Shown here one piece after another: positions 16,768-27,027 of a stretch of DNA of 64,000 nt (the first letter of the stretch is position 1; each line of letters begins with the position of its first letter). The position numbers and the translations under genes are program-made. Source of the stretch: Capsaspora owczarzaki ATCC 30864 (lineage: Eukaryota > Opisthokonta > Filasterea); the NCBI RefSeq assembly GCF_000151315.2, contig NW_011887300.1, positions 1,036,373 through 1,100,372 of the forward strand, read 5' to 3'. The notes beneath the pieces are model-generated. The model worked only from the letters and a program-made list of their open reading frames with translations. It made no database searches and was not told where the DNA came from.

Positions 16768-17334
16768 TCACTCATCATCAGTCACATGGCCAGAGGCAAG
16801 CGGAGAGCCAGAAACGCCGAAGTCCTGCGCGAGCTCGGGGGCGAGTGAAGGTCTTTTGTGTTCTTCTGTCGGGAGTTTCTCAGTATCAAACCCCTCCATG
16901 TCGCTCTTGAACATCTCTTGTTCCTCCGTCTTGTGGTCAGTAGGTTGGTTTGTTTTTTCTTGGGGATTCTTGGGATCGGTAAACCACTGAGCATCATCAG
17001 CAGCTTCTCGTCTGCGGAAGAGTCTGTCGAAGTGCTGCACATACTCCTGAACAAGGTTGCGGAGGCGTTCGATCTCATCATGCTTGAGAGCGAGCTCAGC
17101 GTTCTTAATGCCTAAGAGTTGACGTGTATGCTCATGACTTTTAGATTCAAAAGTCAGCATGCGGTAAACCTCGTCCTTCGTGAGCTCTTTTAAATGATCG
17201 AAAGTGAGGGGCTCGGGCGAACCGTCATCCGCGAGCGTTTTGAGAGGGAAGGGAATAGGGGGAGGGCATGCCAAGCGAGGATGGTAAGGGCAACTGGGGG
17301 GATGAGCGAGTGCAAAGGCAGGAGGCCGCGACAT
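16768..17334 (-). CDS. Unrecognised coiled-coil protein, 188 aa
   Basis: The N-terminus is proline-rich (residues 1-30). Residues about 45-115 are helical with coiled-coil spacing ('LALKHDEIERLRNLVQEYV'). The remainder is acidic and disordered-looking. No family is recognised. It is divergent from the zinc-finger coiled-coil gene at 17617, the two sharing a repeat-bearing spacer, so they are probably co-regulated. Base composition lies between the element and the host, so it may be a passenger of the element or host DNA. Confidence 0.55.
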   Translation of the reverse strand: MSRPPAFALAHPPSCPYHPRLACPPPIPFPLKTLADDGSPEPLTFDHLKELTKDEVYRMLTFESKSHEHTRQLLGIKNAELALKHDEIERLRNLVQEYVQHFDRLFRRREAADDAQWFTDPKNPQEKTNQPTDHKTEEQEMFKSDMEGFDTEKLPTEEHKRPSLAPELAQDFGVSGSPLASGHVTDDE

Positions 17335-17414
17335 GGTTGGGAAAGAGAGTGAGCTCTTTCCTATTCAGACTCAAAGCTAAAACATTTGCAAAAACAATTT
17401 TTTCATAGCAACAA

Positions 17415-17531
17415 TTCAGAGCCAAAAAACATTTTGTATCGTTGTTCAGAGCCAAAACCGATTTTTTTTCATGGCAACAGTTCAGAGCCAAAAAAAAATC
17501 AATATTTCATAGCAACAGTTCAGAGCCAAAA
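17415..17531 (+). repeat. Four copies of TTCAGAGCCAAAA in a divergent promoter
   Basis: Copies begin at 17415, 17445, 17481 and 17519. Three are preceded by a close match to ATRGCAACA. A degenerate fifth may lie near 17364. They fill the 282-bp spacer between divergent genes and look like binding sites for one regulator. Confidence 0.7.
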
Positions 17532-17616
17532 AATATAATAACAATGAGCGCATTCATTTTTTAAGGAAACAAAACATTGTCCGAGCTAATTTGCTCATTC
17601 TTTTTTCCCCACAGCG

Positions 17617-18066
17617 ATGCAGTGCTCCGGTTACGCCAAGTCGACAAACGCTCAGTGCTCTAACAAGAGCAAATACAATGGCTACTGTCATGTCCATCAT
17701 GCCCAAGATCCCACTGGCGAGGCCTCACGTCTTTTTAACGCGGCGCAAGCCCAACCGTTTGCCGCGCGAGATGCTGCCATCACCCAACAGGTCGAGGCTG
17801 GACAGGCAGCAAAGATCGACGCACTCAAGGAAAAACTCGCCAAACGAGTTGCAGTCAACAAGGAAACGAAAAAACTTGCCCAGACAGTCAAAGGTGTGAA
17901 GGAAGAACGCGACAACTTGGCGGAAAAACTGGATGCACGCGAAGAAGAATGTCAAGAGATGGTCGCACTGCTCCAGCTCATGCAGTCCAAGTTTGAAGAG
18001 CTCGGCATCACCGATTATGCTGACGAGGTGCAGGCTTTTGTCGATTATTACGACTATGTTGAGTGA
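17617..18066 (+). CDS. Zinc-finger coiled-coil protein, 149 aa
   Basis: The first 30 residues carry a C-x10-C-x9-C-x2-H arrangement ('MQCSGYAKS', 'QCSNKSK', 'GYCHVHH') seen in small proteins of large DNA viruses and phages. Residues 60-130 form a long coiled coil. An AATAAA lies 70 bp after the stop. It forms a divergent pair with the gene at 16768, which also has a coiled coil. Whether the pair belongs to the virus-like element is unresolved. Confidence 0.6.
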   Translation: MQCSGYAKSTNAQCSNKSKYNGYCHVHHAQDPTGEASRLFNAAQAQPFAARDAAITQQVEAGQAAKIDALKEKLAKRVAVNKETKKLAQTVKGVKEERDNLAEKLDAREEECQEMVALLQLMQSKFEELGITDYADEVQAFVDYYDYVE

Positions 18067-18835
18067 TCGAATGTGTCAGTAGAATGCAGTGCTAGAATGT
18101 TGTACTGATCTCGAAGTCGTAATGAAAACTACATCCAATAAAGCCGGATGCAAAATACGCTTTTTTTGCCCAACTTCTTAGACAATTTTATTTTTCCTAG
18201 CAATTTATACCGTCCGTACCGTCCATTGCGTCCTCCTCGTACTCTTCTTTCTTTTATTTACTTTTCTATAGAGAATAATAGTAATAATAATAATAGTGAA
18301 ATTAGTTACTGCCAAAACATTCACAAAATCGCTTCGCTTTTTAATGAAACTATAAGAAAGTGCAGTTTTTGATTCCCAGAAATGAGCGAAGCGAAATTTC
18401 GATCCAGTTTGCAATTAAATTTGAAAGCGATTCGGCCTATGTTTTTTTTTTTATTGGATAGATAGGGAAGCGGCATCGTCTGAATATGAACACATAGATC
18501 TACTGAGCAAACTCAATGACGACGAGAGCAGGGGCGAACTCGACATCCTCCTCGAACTGGTCCAGAGACGTGAAGGGACTGACACAGATCGTCGTTCTGG
18601 GCCAACTTGATGACCACTTGCTTTTGGCCGCGCGCATTTCGACGACGGGCGAACGTCGGCCCTGATCGCAAACAACGACTGGTAATCTGTTTCCTCGGTT
18701 CGCATACCCCCTTGCCCTGATTGCTTTGCGGCTCCGTTGAAGTTACAACTCTCCACTTCACTCTCCACTCGCAGATGTGCAAAACGGAATCGGATAATCT
18801 CAATCATAAAAAGCACCAGAACAGAATCAACGCAT
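18067..18835. other. Spacer between the zinc-finger gene and the DUF4326-like gene
   Basis: It holds an AATAAA signal at about 18139, an AT-rich stretch with an (AAT)-type microsatellite at 18271-18297 and a T-run at about 18440. Overlapping frames from 18450 rightwards are not supported by any recognisable protein. Confidence 0.6.
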
Positions 18836-19384
18836 TTAGGCGTTTGCGAGTTTTGCCAAAATGTGCCCATGGCACAACTCTGGTGCACACCAGCATCCAA
18901 GCACTTTGCCACGAAGCTCAGGCAGCGCAGCGAGCAAGTCGGGTCGTGAGAGCAAATACTGTTCGAAACGACGCACGGCCTCCTTTCTGGAGCCGCACTT
19001 TGACACGGAAAACGGATTTGCCCACTTTGACGACGGAAGATGCCATCCACCTTGGTTGCAAGCGCGGCCAATGTAAATGTCGCAGCCTTGTACTACAGCG
19101 CCGTTTTTGCGTTTCAGTCGCACCACACGGGTCTGCTGTTCGGCGACAAGCTGCAGGCTCCGTTGCCGAAACTGCTTGGTCAGTGCTGCTGACTCTGCAG
19201 CCGCAAGCACATGAAGCTGCTGAAAAGAACTGTCGTCGCTAGCAGTATCAATGGTACTTGCAGGACAGCAGATGACCTCCGGGTTGGACTGCTGGTGCTT
19301 CATTTGGGAAGCCATTTGCTCAAATCGCTGAAGAGTGGAGTTGTTGACGAAAAATGACTGGCCCTTCGTCAAAAACGACGACAT
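18836..19384 (-). CDS. DUF4326-domain protein
   Basis: The 182-residue protein has a C-terminal domain with 'YIGRACNQGGW', 'SSKWANPFSV', 'LRGKVLGCWCAPELCHG'. These match the small DUF4326 family found in bacteria, phages and scattered eukaryotes, whose function is unknown. The conserved 'CWC..E.CHG' may bind metal. The N-terminal 90 residues are low-complexity and helical. The ATG at 19384 is the first credible start. It is divergent from the RNI-LRR gene at 19534 with only 150 bp between. Confidence 0.7.
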   Translation of the reverse strand: MSSFLTKGQSFFVNNSTLQRFEQMASQMKHQQSNPEVICCPASTIDTASDDSSFQQLHVLAAAESAALTKQFRQRSLQLVAEQQTRVVRLKRKNGAVVQGCDIYIGRACNQGGWHLPSSKWANPFSVSKCGSRKEAVRRFEQYLLSRPDLLAALPELRGKVLGCWCAPELCHGHILAKLANA

Positions 19385-19533
19385 AAAAACGATACATCCA
19401 CCCCCTCCCCCACGGCGCTCAACCAAGCCGTCAGGTGTGAATCTGGAAAGAGTCGAGGCGAAAATGGGTCTTTGTGGCGTTTAGCTACTTTTAGGTTCAC
19501 AGTTGGCAGTTGTTTTTGACTCGACAAGTTCCG

Positions 19534-21192
19534 AATGCTGTCGTATCAGAACATGACGCCGAGCCAGCGCGAGTTGTACGACAAGGTCAAGAACACAACT
19601 CATTATTTCTAGTAAGAAGCAATCATATGTATTGCAGAGTATAACAACGAGCTTGTTGACGAAATGGACAGCGTGTCTTGGGAAAAGGTTGGCGATGCTG
19701 AAGCGCTGGCGATTGCTGAGGCACTTAAAGTCAACACGACGGTGACCAGGGTCGAGTAAGGCACCTCACTTTGATTTGTGCATGTGAGTGGGTGATTTCA
19801 ACAGAGGGTATTCAGAATACTGATGATGGGGGGGAGGATGAACAGGCTTTGGCAGAATCAGATTGGCGTTGCTGGAGCGAGCGCGATTGCCGAGACACTC
19901 AAAGTAAACAAGGCGGTGACCTCTATCGCGTACGGCAGCTCACTTGACTGATGCAATGTTAGGAGCATTTTAGAGTGCTCATCGACGGAGAGCATGAACA
20001 GTGTTTGGGATAATCAGATTGGCGATGCTGGAGCGAGCGCGATTGCCGAGACACTCAAAGTGAACAAGACAGTGACTTGGATCACGTACGGCAGCTCACT
20101 TTGACTGATGCAATGTTAGGAGCATTTTAGAGTGCTCATCGACGGAGAATGAACAGTGTTTGGGATAATCAGATTGGCGATGCTGGAGCGAGCGCGATTG
20201 CTGAGGCGCTCAAAGTGAACACGACAGTGACCAAGGTCGAGTAAGGCATCTCACTTGGACCGATGCATATGAGTGAGTGATTGAGCAGAGTGCTCACTGA
20301 GGGAGGGAATCTGGACAGTCTGGGTGAGAATCTGATTGGCGATGCTGGAGCGCAGGCAATTGCGGAACTGATCAAAGTGAATAAGACGCTGGCATGGCTC
20401 AAGTAGGTTGCTCGTCTCCGATATTGAACCAGGGTCAGCCATACCTTGCTACGCCGTCATCTTACTCACCGATCGAGCGACAGTCTGTCATGGAATTGCA
20501 TTGGCGATGTTGGTATTCAAGCGATTGCTGATGCACGCGAGTCCAATCCCACTCTGACTGATTTTTAGTAGGGCGTTTGTCCTATCAAGTCATGCTTTCA
20601 ACCGATGGAGTGGATACTCATTTATGTTGCTTGTTCGTTGCACAGTATTTCCCTCCAGCTTAGCCCTCTTGTACCCTCCTCGTTTCCACGATTGGCGACT
20701 GCTGACGACCTTCAGGCCGTGTTTGGCTTGCTGACCAGCGGACGGGAGCTGGAGGATCAGCTCGCATCTCTACCGGCACTGCCGACTGAGATTGCCGACC
20801 TCATTATGGACGAAGCGTGTTACTGGCAAGGCGTGCAGCGCACCAATCGAGCCTGTTATTTTGATAGTCTGAGCGTCACTGTGCCAAAGAGCAGCACGGG
20901 GAATTCGATCCGTGTAAAGGCAATTCAAGTGCTTCTTGACGCCAACGACTCTGAGCCGTGCGTTGTTAAATTGATTGTCCGAGATACGCAAGGTGCTGTT
21001 CAATACGAATGCACTGCGAAACCGACTTTGGTCGATTCGACTCTCTGGCATGTGACAATCCTGCCAGCCAACCATCCTGTCATGCGACAAATGCGCGAGG
21101 GCTGGAAGGTTGACGTTCAACCCAGAAAGTCTTCGCGCGGTGTGCGATTCGAGTCGCTTCATGTCGGATATATTGAACGGCAATATGCATAA
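19534..21192 (+). CDS. RNI-type leucine-rich-repeat gene, copy A (multi-exon)
   Basis: The gene opens with 'MLSYQNMTPSQRELYDKVKN'. Six LRR units follow with the signature 'NQIGDAGA.AIAE.LKVN', beginning near 19691, 19864, 20022, 20174, 20338 and 20502. They are separated by spacers of about 85-100 bp that start GTAAGG or GTACGG, so each repeat is roughly one exon (period about 160 bp). The last exon (to 21192) encodes 'FGLLTSGRELEDQLASLPAL' followed by a 'PTEIADLIMDEACYW' beta-rich domain. RNI LRRs of this kind occur in NLRC3-like proteins. Some splice sites look imperfect, so a pseudogene is possible. Convergent with the HEPN-MYND gene. Confidence 0.6.
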
Positions 21193-21482
21193 TCCATGCG
21201 AATGGAAAAACCCCTATTGTTCTGAACACATTGAAAATCGTACTCCGAAAGCTCGGGCATCCGCACAAAGCACAAAGTAGATCAAAAGCTGGCGAGTGAT
21301 TCAGTGAATGAACTCGCACGTAGTTGTGCGACCAAGCTCTCTGCATCGTTCCACTTTGCTCGGCGAGTATGAACATGAACGTCAAGAATAAACGAGCCGA
21401 GGCGAATACGATGGCGCAATGGCATTTTGTCACTTTTTCGGGGTTTTAGGTTTGGTTTATTGGTTCTTTCGTCTCGACATGT

Positions 21483-21629
21483 TCAGTTGCGGTCGTCAGT
21501 CTCAGATGCTCGGTTCCACGTCGCGACAAACAGGCGCTGGAGCACCAGCTCGGCAAATGTAAAGACAGACTTCATCCGCCAGTAATTGACGCGCCGAGAC
21601 CGCAATTCTGGGTCTGTGGTGGTTGCCAT
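21483..21629 (-). CDS. 48-aa ORF with an 'LFVATW' motif, left copy
   Basis: This short frame reads 'MATTTDPELRSRRVNYW' and continues to '..FAELVLQRLFVATWNRAS'. The latter resembles the N-terminus of the adjacent HEPN-MYND protein ('LATNVLAKLFVSTWDAQ'). It is base-for-base the same as the ORF at 62032-62178. It may be a small gene or the relic of a first exon of another family member. Expression is unknown. Confidence 0.4.
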   Translation of the reverse strand: MATTTDPELRSRRVNYWRMKSVFTFAELVLQRLFVATWNRASETDDRN

Positions 21630-21778
21630 GTTGCTGCACGACTCAGAAGCGAGTGCAACTGAATGGTTGAAATTCTGTCAAAGCAAAACAACGACTGAAC
21701 CGAATTGAAATGGACGACAAACAGACAGTAAACATTGGTTGCTGGAATACAATACAACATCCCAGCCAGAGGGAGAAG

Positions 21779-21902
<124 letters not shown>

Positions 21903-21911
21903 TGCAGAGTG

Positions 21912-24900
21912 TCAACGGGTGGACGCCGTGCATAAAAACTTGTGGCCGTTCTGCTGCCAGTCGCTTCGTTGACACGTCTCGGAGCAGTACTTCGCCTGCT
22001 TGCATCGTCCGCACGTCATGAGTAGAGAGGCTTCTTGCTGCTTGAGGCAGAACCAACACAGCGGGATGTGATCACCAATAAACAAGCGGTGCTGAGGGTC
22101 ATCGACACGAATGCATATCGGGCCCGACTGTGGCACACGTGCCAACGGAGAAATGATCTTGATAACTCGGCCAGGCACAAGCAACCTCTCTTGCGCCGCA
22201 GAGAGGTTGTAGATGCTCAATATGGCCGGAGCTCGCGATGAGTCTTCGACAATATACGAGATGGAGATCACGCGAAGGCCGCTCCCCACAATCACGCACT
22301 CAAGCACACGGTTGTGATAAAGCCTCTCGACGCAAGGGAGAAACATCTCGTCGATTTGAATCGGGGAGAGGGGCAAGGTTTCAGCAGAGGTGATGTGTTT
22401 GCTGGGTGGTGCCAATTTGAACATTGAGCTGATTTTTGGGGCCTCCTTCAGAAACTTCACGCGCGACGAGCGATACACTTCAAGGACCTTGGAGGAGAGA
22501 CCACGCGGCATTAGGGCTTCAGGAGCACGAGGTCCCGACAATACATGGCCGCCCTCTTGAGGGACGGGAATGACTCGGGCAGCGAGGTGCCCCTTGGCGA
22601 ACATGGTCAAAAGGTCTTCGAGCAGCGCACGGTTTAGCGGCTTGTGGCGCGGCTGCAGAAATCCTGGCAAGGTGCGTTGTGCAGCTATGCCCAGATCGAG
22701 GAATTTTTTCGCTTCACGACAATTTCGTTCGACAGATTCAAGGCTTAGAAGAGACAAGAGGCCGAGCTGAAAGTACGCTTCGCATACTTCACGATGACCA
22801 AGGTGTTTGTGCTCGAGAAATTGCATGAAGAGTTTGCGCGCTTGCTCGGGCTTGTCACAGATCCGGTACGCAGTGCCCAGTGAATACGTCACGTCAAGTC
22901 GCTCAAGGTCGTTCTCGCTGCGGTTGGCCACGATCTGGAAGGCGCGGCGCAGATAGAACAGTCCCTTTTCTTTGTCTTTGTCTGAGGAATCAAACATCAG
23001 CTGGCACCCGGTCCGCAGGTTGAGGAAGCTGTCCTCGCAGTATTGGTTGGCAGCCGAGATCGCGTACTCAACCTCTGTGCCAGACAGCAGAGTACGTCTG
23101 TCATGTTCCAAGGTCTCGTCTGGATGTGATTGCTCGAGAATGACTCGAAGGACTGCCGCACTTTCCGGATCACAAACAAGCCCGCCGTCAACGGTACGCC
23201 TGGCGCTCGCTGCCCGCGAAATGAGGCGACGCGTGCTGTCGGCTGTCACTGGGTTCCTGCGAAATTCATCGATCGCAGCAATCAGCTGACGCTTGGCACT
23301 GATCAGACTGCTCAGGTAGACAGTCGGCGAGGCGATGGCCTCCAGCTCGTCCAGCGTGGGATACTGGTTGAACGGTAGCAAAGTCGGAGGAGCGCGGAGC
23401 CGAGGCATCATATTGCAAAATTCTTGGACGTGTTGAAGGTTTGTTGGGCCTACTCGTTGAATAGTCGATCGAATCGAAGATGCCAAGGCCGCAGCTTTAT
23501 GAACGCCGAACGCTTGGGCCGTGTCTGCCCACTGCGCTGCGCGGTCCAACAAGCCCAAGTCGCGCAGTAGCAAGCTCATATTGGTCATACTCTCCGTGCA
23601 CCCGCCCTCAGCTGCCAGGCGGAAGTAGTCTCGCGCGAGCGCCCGGTCGACGGGTGATTCATCGAGGCCGCTCCAGTGGTACAGGCCAAGCATGTTGTAG
23701 CCCGTGGGCGCCTCGAGAGCGGCAGCACGCTGGTAGTAGGGTAACGCCAAGCGTAAATTTTTGGAGCAGCCGATACCATTGAAGTGATTGTTGCCGAGCG
23801 AAACAAAAGCGGCCCCAATCGCAATCCGCTGGTCTTTGAACAACTCGTCATCACGAATCGGGACTTGCGTCGCTCTCTCAAACCACGCAGTTGCTTGCGC
23901 GATGTCTTGAGCAACGCCTAGCCCTTTCATCAGAAAAAGACCAACGTTGTACATGCCAATCGCGTTGCCAAGCTGCGCCAGACGCAGAAAGACTGGATAG
24001 GCTTGTGCAAACTTGCCATCATCTCGCAAATTGTGTGCTTGGATGTTCAGCTGGAACTCCGTTACAAAGGACGAGGGTGACGCAGACGATTCAGCGGTCG
24101 AAGTCCCGAGCGATGTAGCAAGTCGTAGAAGTGCATCAAAATTCGCCTGGCCGCCCACTCGGGCCACGTCTCGCTGGCGGAACGGAGACTCGGCGGCATT
24201 CTGAAATGCCATAGAATACGCTGAATTCTGGTCCTCTCCACGTTCGATTGTGGCGCGCTCAAGGCGGCACTTGTCGAGCAGCTCGCGTGCCAGGCGTTTC
24301 TCGGCAGTACCCGGCTGGAAGCCACTGTACGCGCATTCGGCGTGCCTGCAGGCCTTTGTGTGCTTGCCACACTTCAGATACGCCTCTGCCAGACGGAGGT
24401 GTGCCTTGAACGCTGGCGTGCCCTGCAGAAGCGCACGCTTGGCATCATGCTTGGCCTCGACGAAATGTGCGAGTTTCAGATGAGCCGTGGCGCGGTTGGT
24501 CAGGAGGACTGCAGTAAGCTCGGACGGATAGTGCTCAACGCGAAGGAGGGCAGCGGTGTAGCACTTGATGGCTTCGTCGAATGCCTTTTGCTTGAACAGC
24601 TCGTTGCCAGCAGCCTTCTCGCGCTCTGCAGCCGCGACGGCGTCTGGTGCGGGCGCCGACACTCTGTGCAGTGTTTCGATGAAGCAGGCGTCGAATTCAG
24701 CGGCATCCGTGGCCAGTTTGTCGACGAGGGCTGCGCGCAGTCCGTCGCGGATTCTCGCGTACTCGAGCGGCGTAATCTCAGACGCCGTGGCATGAGCAAA
24801 GTCGTTGCGATACTTGACAATTTCGCGGACTGCACTGCGATCGATCTCGCTGAGCGGCAACACGTTCAGGATGATGGACCCAAGCACAGTAATGTCCCAG

Positions 24901-25439
24901 GTTTCCGGCTTCCCCTTGGCAATCTCGGGACGCTGTTTCTCGCAGATTTTTGGCGGAAGCTTCGCGAGCAGAGCTGCACCCGAGCGAGTATCGTGCGTCC
25001 ATGCAGTCATCGTGGCTGGGGCTGCTGCGGAGGTTGAAGCGGAGGTTGAAGCGGCAGGTGTGGCAGCGCTGTCACTCATCGTATGAGATCCGGTTGACAG
25101 TCCCGCAGCACCGGCGGTTCGGTCGTCCTTGCTCTTGCTCTTGCTCTTGCCCTTGTCCTTGCCCTTGCCCTTGCCCTTGCTCTTGGCCTTGGACAGAGGA
25201 GGCAGACCAGCGACCCCTGGACCCGTGGTTGCGCTCGAGCTCAGAACGGTCGCTCCGTCGCACTCAGCAGCACCGCCACTGCCACCGCCACCGCCACCAG
25301 GGGCAGCACCAGCGCTTGGGGCAGCCTTGCATTGTGCGTCCCACGTGCTAACAAAGAGCTTTGCCAGGACGTTCGTCGCAAGCAAGAGTGCGAGGCTCAG
25401 GTTTTGGTAGATTTCTTTTGTTGGAGTACTTTCGGACAT
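21912..25439 (-). CDS. HEPN-TPR-Sel1-MYND protein (intact copy)
   Basis: This is an intronless gene of 1,175 codons. In order: a short hydrophobic 'LFVSTW' N-terminus; a Gly-run and a Lys/Gly/Ser tract (about 84-108); a DZIP3-like HEPN domain (about 150-260) with R-N-x3-H at R211-H216 ('KYRNDFAHA'), the RNase-type R-x4-H pattern; TPRs (about 270-390, 'AAGNELFKQKAFDEAIKCY'); Sel1-like repeats (about 460-640); a second helical repeat region; and a C-terminal MYND zinc finger ('CWFCLKQ', 'CGRCKQAKYCSETCQ'). MYND and TPR are protein-interaction modules, and HEPN domains often act in RNA cleavage and defence. The role is inferred. The start is the ATG at 25439. Its promoter side faces the MULE transposon. 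Confidence 0.88.
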   Translation of the reverse strand: MSESTPTKEIYQNLSLALLLATNVLAKLFVSTWDAQCKAAPSAGAAPGGGGGGSGGAAECDGATVLSSSATTGPGVAGLPPLSKAKSKGKGKGKDKGKSKSKSKDDRTAGAAGLSTGSHTMSDSAATPAASTSASTSAAAPATMTAWTHDTRSGAALLAKLPPKICEKQRPEIAKGKPETWDITVLGSIILNVLPLSEIDRSAVREIVKYRNDFAHATASEITPLEYARIRDGLRAALVDKLATDAAEFDACFIETLHRVSAPAPDAVAAAEREKAAGNELFKQKAFDEAIKCYTAALLRVEHYPSELTAVLLTNRATAHLKLAHFVEAKHDAKRALLQGTPAFKAHLRLAEAYLKCGKHTKACRHAECAYSGFQPGTAEKRLARELLDKCRLERATIERGEDQNSAYSMAFQNAAESPFRQRDVARVGGQANFDALLRLATSLGTSTAESSASPSSFVTEFQLNIQAHNLRDDGKFAQAYPVFLRLAQLGNAIGMYNVGLFLMKGLGVAQDIAQATAWFERATQVPIRDDELFKDQRIAIGAAFVSLGNNHFNGIGCSKNLRLALPYYQRAAALEAPTGYNMLGLYHWSGLDESPVDRALARDYFRLAAEGGCTESMTNMSLLLRDLGLLDRAAQWADTAQAFGVHKAAALASSIRSTIQRVGPTNLQHVQEFCNMMPRLRAPPTLLPFNQYPTLDELEAIASPTVYLSSLISAKRQLIAAIDEFRRNPVTADSTRRLISRAASARRTVDGGLVCDPESAAVLRVILEQSHPDETLEHDRRTLLSGTEVEYAISAANQYCEDSFLNLRTGCQLMFDSSDKDKEKGLFYLRRAFQIVANRSENDLERLDVTYSLGTAYRICDKPEQARKLFMQFLEHKHLGHREVCEAYFQLGLLSLLSLESVERNCREAKKFLDLGIAAQRTLPGFLQPRHKPLNRALLEDLLTMFAKGHLAARVIPVPQEGGHVLSGPRAPEALMPRGLSSKVLEVYRSSRVKFLKEAPKISSMFKLAPPSKHITSAETLPLSPIQIDEMFLPCVERLYHNRVLECVIVGSGLRVISISYIVEDSSRAPAILSIYNLSAAQERLLVPGRVIKIISPLARVPQSGPICIRVDDPQHRLFIGDHIPLCWFCLKQQEASLLMTCGRCKQAKYCSETCQRSDWQQNGHKFLCTASTR

Positions 25440-25713
25440 CAGCAAGATTTCTGAGAATTTGTTTTTTATCCTGGCAGATTTAGACTGGCCTACAATCCGA
25501 ACCGAGTGTGAGTTTCTCTTTGGTTGATCAGATCAATGTTACAGCTATAATCCGCTCTCTGGCACTTTTCAGGCACTGAATAGCAGCCAGAATGCTTGTA
25601 TCCTTCCCTGCGAACTTGCAATAGCCTCTGTGTCGCCGGATGGTAATACGAACGATATGCCATGCAACCCTTCCTTCTCATCCGGGCATTGTAACTGTGC
25701 GTGTAGCTCTACG

Positions 25714-25723
25714 TGTACTCTTA
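25714..25723 (+). repeat. Target-site duplication, left
   Basis: TGTACTCTTA, matched by TCTACTCTTA at 30871-30880. Confidence 0.75.
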
Positions 25724-25762
25724 GGGTGCCAGAACAATCCGCCTAAATCACTACGGGTTCCA
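25724..25762 (+). repeat. MULE terminal inverted repeat, left
   Basis: It begins GGGTGCCAGAACAATCCGCC. The inner 34 bp pair with the right repeat with two mismatches. Confidence 0.88.
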
Positions 25763-26342
25763 GGTCCGAATCTCAAAGTGTCATCTAGCCTCTTCTCTCT
25801 GCCAGCATCATGTTGCCCATAAATGATAATGTAGATTTCAACTGTGAGCCGGTGAAAAAGTCTGCGCTGGACCGAGCACGGGAGGGAATGGTTGGGAGCG
25901 CCGCGAGCGTGCAGGGAACGGCCAAGCCACCAACCCCCACGGTGGACCAGCAACCCACTACTAGGGCATTTATGGAATGGTATTGGTGTTTGAGTCATGG
26001 GGTCGAAGGGCGGGCGGATCGGGTCACCCAGTCAGGCTGCGTAGCAGTGAGCATCAAGGGGGCGACAGGAAAAGTTGGACTTATAAAATTTTTTCCTCCT
26101 TTTGCGCTTTCCTCCTTTTTGCGCTGTCGAGCTGTTTTCAAGCTCTTCTGCCACGTTCTATGCCGCGAAACTTCAAAGACAAGTTTATCCATGTGTCAAA
26201 ATTTAAAATCGAATGGGGTCAAGGATGCTGACACCTCTCAGGCGCCGCTGCTGTGAAAACAGTGGGGAGGACAGCACCACAATGACCCAAAGTACAACAC
26301 CAAGCACACACAATCATACAAAACTTCACAAAAACTCTGGGT

Positions 26343-26996
26343 TTACAGCTGAATCAAACATTTCAAGCCGTCTAGCACGCACACACTCCTCCAGAGTGTA
26401 CCTGAAGTCATCGTCGTCCATCTCCTCAGGCTGGGCCTCAAACACGTCTGCATCGTCATCCCGACTCGTGTCGTAGCGTGAAAACCGTCGAATTGTGTCG
26501 CGCGCACGGATGGCCGCTGAGCGCCCTCCAGGCGGCCGCAGTTGAGGGGCAAAATGTTCAAACCAATCCTCTGTTGGTTGCGCTGGTTCCGTTCCTGCGG
26601 GTCAGCCTCTGGCTCCAATCGAGGTCGTTTCCGACTGGCTGAACGTGCACCATCACTCGCATTCCCAAATGTGGGATCGGAATCAGCAAATGAAGGGGTA
26701 GTGTCGCCCCACGGATCTCGAGTACCGCGATTGCTGCGAGAAGGCGGGATGTAGTCGACAAACTGTTGGGTTTTGTACGCAGTCACCGCCGCCCTTGCGC
26801 TCTCGAATGCTTGACTGTCTTTGGCGCAAAAGGATCTTGCGACTTCTCGGGTAAGTGCAGCAGGAACACGATGCTTAGCTTTGGGCCGCCCCTTCACTCC
26901 AGACTTCTTGCGTCGTGTCCACGAACTGGTCGCCAACGACGCTGCTGCGGATGCAGTTGCGTTACCTGGAAGAACGGTTGAGGCTGACGATGTTGA

Positions 26997-27027
<31 letters not shown>

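Noticed and set aside
17600-18430. Right terminal inverted repeat of the Polinton
   Set aside because: The partner end is outside the window and no pair of ends with a 6-bp duplication can be shown, so no boundary was assigned here.
18450-19070. 206-codon minus-strand frame downstream of the DUF4326 gene
   Set aside because: It largely overlaps the DUF4326 coding region in another phase and has no recognisable domain.
25810-26340. Possible extra gene at the left end of the MULE
   Set aside because: Short frames only, without recognisable protein features. It is treated as subterminal non-coding transposon sequence.
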